64,000 nt of DNA from Candidatus Gastranaerophilales bacterium (GTDB lineage Bacteria > Cyanobacteriota > Vampirovibrionia > Gastranaerophilales > Gastranaerophilaceae). The position numbers were made by a program, and so were the translations under genes. The notes beneath the pieces are model-generated. The model saw only the letters and a list, made by a program, of their open reading frames with translations. It was not told the origin of the DNA and did not search any database. Where the stretch lies: positions 1 to 64,000 of the forward strand of contig CALURJ010000006.1 of assembly GCA_944323145.1 (NCBI GenBank), read 5' to 3'. This document shows positions 62,016-64,000 of the stretch, in pieces; position 1 is the stretch's first letter, and the number at the start of each line of letters is the position of its first letter.

Positions 62016-62852
62016 ATGTTAAGCGGACCATTTTTGGACAGAAACTGGATAGGACAGAATGAAGATTACAACACATCTGATATTATAATGCTTGGGCTTC
62101 CCTTTGACGGTACAGTGTCATACCGTTCAGGCTCACGTTTTGCCCCTGAACAGATAAGACTTGCAAGCTGGGGGATGGAGGATTATTCCCCGCGCTTTGA
62201 CAAACATCTTCAGGATGTAAATTTTCACGATGCGGGAGATTTGGAATTTCCGCTCGGAAACACTTACAAATCTCTTGATTTGATAGAAAAAAATGTTGAA
62301 GAAATTTATAAGGACGGAAAAAGAGTCTTTGGTATCGGAGGGGAACACCTTGTAACCCTGCCTGAAATTAAAGCAGTGTCTAAATTTTATAAAAATTTGG
62401 CTGTTGTTCATTTTGACGCCCACACTGATTTGCGTGAAGAATATCTCGGGGAAGAAATGTCGCATTCTGCCGTAATCCGTCATATTTCAAAAATCATTGG
62501 GCCTGAAAATATTAAACAGATTGGAATCCGCTCCGGAATGAAAGAAGAATGGGAATTTATGAAAGAGCATAATACTCTGATTTATGAATATTCCGGACTT
62601 GATGCTTTAAAAGACAAAAAGATTTTTGTGACAGTTGATTTGGATGTTCTGGATCCTTCTGTTATGCCGGGAACGGGAACTCCGGAAAGCGGAGGAATGC
62701 AGTTTAACGAACTTATGGGCTGGTTTGAATATTTGAAAGATTTTGATATAATTGGTGCTGATGTTGTTGAACTTGCGCCCGATTATGATGCTTCAGGCGT
62801 TTCAACAGCGGTTGCGGGAAAAGTTATAAGAGAACTTTTAATGATTATGTAA
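62016..62852 (+). CDS. speB: Agmatinase (ureohydrolase family)
   Basis: Manganese enzyme of the arginase superfamily, most like agmatinase, which makes putrescine and urea from agmatine. Metal ligands are in GIGGEHLVT (His), VVHFDAHTDLREEY (Asp-x-His-x-Asp) and VTVDLDVLDPSVMPGTGTPE (Asp-x-Asp). The N-terminal LGLPFDGTVSYRSGSRFAPEQIR is also typical. 278 aa is short-normal. The ATG follows AAAAAGGAGAAAAATT. No arginine decarboxylase gene is near. Guanidinobutyrase or a similar activity cannot be excluded. Confidence 0.87.
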   Translation: MLSGPFLDRNWIGQNEDYNTSDIIMLGLPFDGTVSYRSGSRFAPEQIRLASWGMEDYSPRFDKHLQDVNFHDAGDLEFPLGNTYKSLDLIEKNVEEIYKDGKRVFGIGGEHLVTLPEIKAVSKFYKNLAVVHFDAHTDLREEYLGEEMSHSAVIRHISKIIGPENIKQIGIRSGMKEEWEFMKEHNTLIYEYSGLDALKDKKIFVTVDLDVLDPSVMPGTGTPESGGMQFNELMGWFEYLKDFDIIGADVVELAPDYDASGVSTAVAGKVIRELLMIM

Positions 62853-62899
62853 TTTATTTTCCATTTGAGAGAGAGGCCTTTAAAGTATATGAGGGGTAA

Positions 62900-64000
<1,101 letters not shown>

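Overview
The window is a dense, low-G+C bacterial chromosome segment (A/T-rich, frequent TTG and GTG starts, clear AAAGG/GGAGG ribosome binding sites). The cell envelope is Gram-negative: LptB and an LptF/G permease, a TolC/RND/adaptor efflux operon, a Wza-like SLBB exporter and several Sec signal peptides. This sits with a class II (B12) ribonucleotide reductase, orphan prepilins starting FTLAEVLxTLGIIGVV, and lineage-type coiled-coil proteins starting MGMAASQARLL. Together these suggest the non-photosynthetic Cyanobacteria sister group (Vampirovibrionia/'Melainabacteria', probably a gut Gastranaerophilales). The taxon is an inference; no rRNA gene is present to prove it.

Layout. 1-9 kb: part of an exopolysaccharide locus (glycosyltransferase start, WbaP-type sugar-phosphate transferase, aldolase/citrate-lyase-like protein, NAD-dependent epimerase, SLBB exporter). 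Between them lies a lipid-flavoured group: PAP2 phosphatase, a 508-aa radical SAM protein and a diacylglycerol-kinase-like lipid kinase. 9-13.5 kb: a minus-strand cluster of a second radical SAM protein carrying a G10 tract, two paralogous acyl-CoA-dehydratase-activase-related proteins and a PHP phosphoesterase. 14-21 kb: rarA, an EamA transporter, then tyrA-ruvC-metalloprotease-membrane protein-mtnA. 21-24.7 kb: grpE-dnaJ-beta-propeller-O-methyltransferase. 25-28 kb: murA plus a small duplicated-motif protein, then a divergent XRE regulator/prepilin pair. 28-34 kb: the RND efflux operon. 34.3-36.1 kb: a second divergent XRE/prepilin pair with a clear operator and sigma70-type promoter, then a repeat-rich gap holding a candidate type I toxin-antitoxin module. 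36-48 kb: rdgB, uppS, fusA, a coiled-coil protein, ileS, a dicarboxylate/amino-acid symporter and nrdJ. 48-58 kb: hypothetical genes, an RgpF-like protein, pheT, rplI, a one-carbon group (MetE/UROD-like methyltransferase, CooC-like ATPase, FolD) and trpS. 58.5-64 kb: a third prepilin, lptB, lptF/G, a NAGPA-like protein, agmatinase and the 5' part of ligA, cut by the window edge.

I found no tRNA, rRNA, CRISPR array, transposase or prophage. Intergenic regions are rich in short dispersed palindromes: a CCCTCCC/GGGAGGG family, a 65-bp tandem repeat with a GGAGCG-TAGC-CGCTCC hairpin, purine-rich inverted repeats and a 130-bp nested palindrome. The most interesting items are the candidate type I toxin-antitoxin module at 35.74-36.04 kb, the possibly phase-variable G10 tract in a radical SAM gene, the twice-repeated XRE/prepilin arrangement, the paired activase-like proteins around a PHP enzyme, and the coiled-coil family with shared termini.
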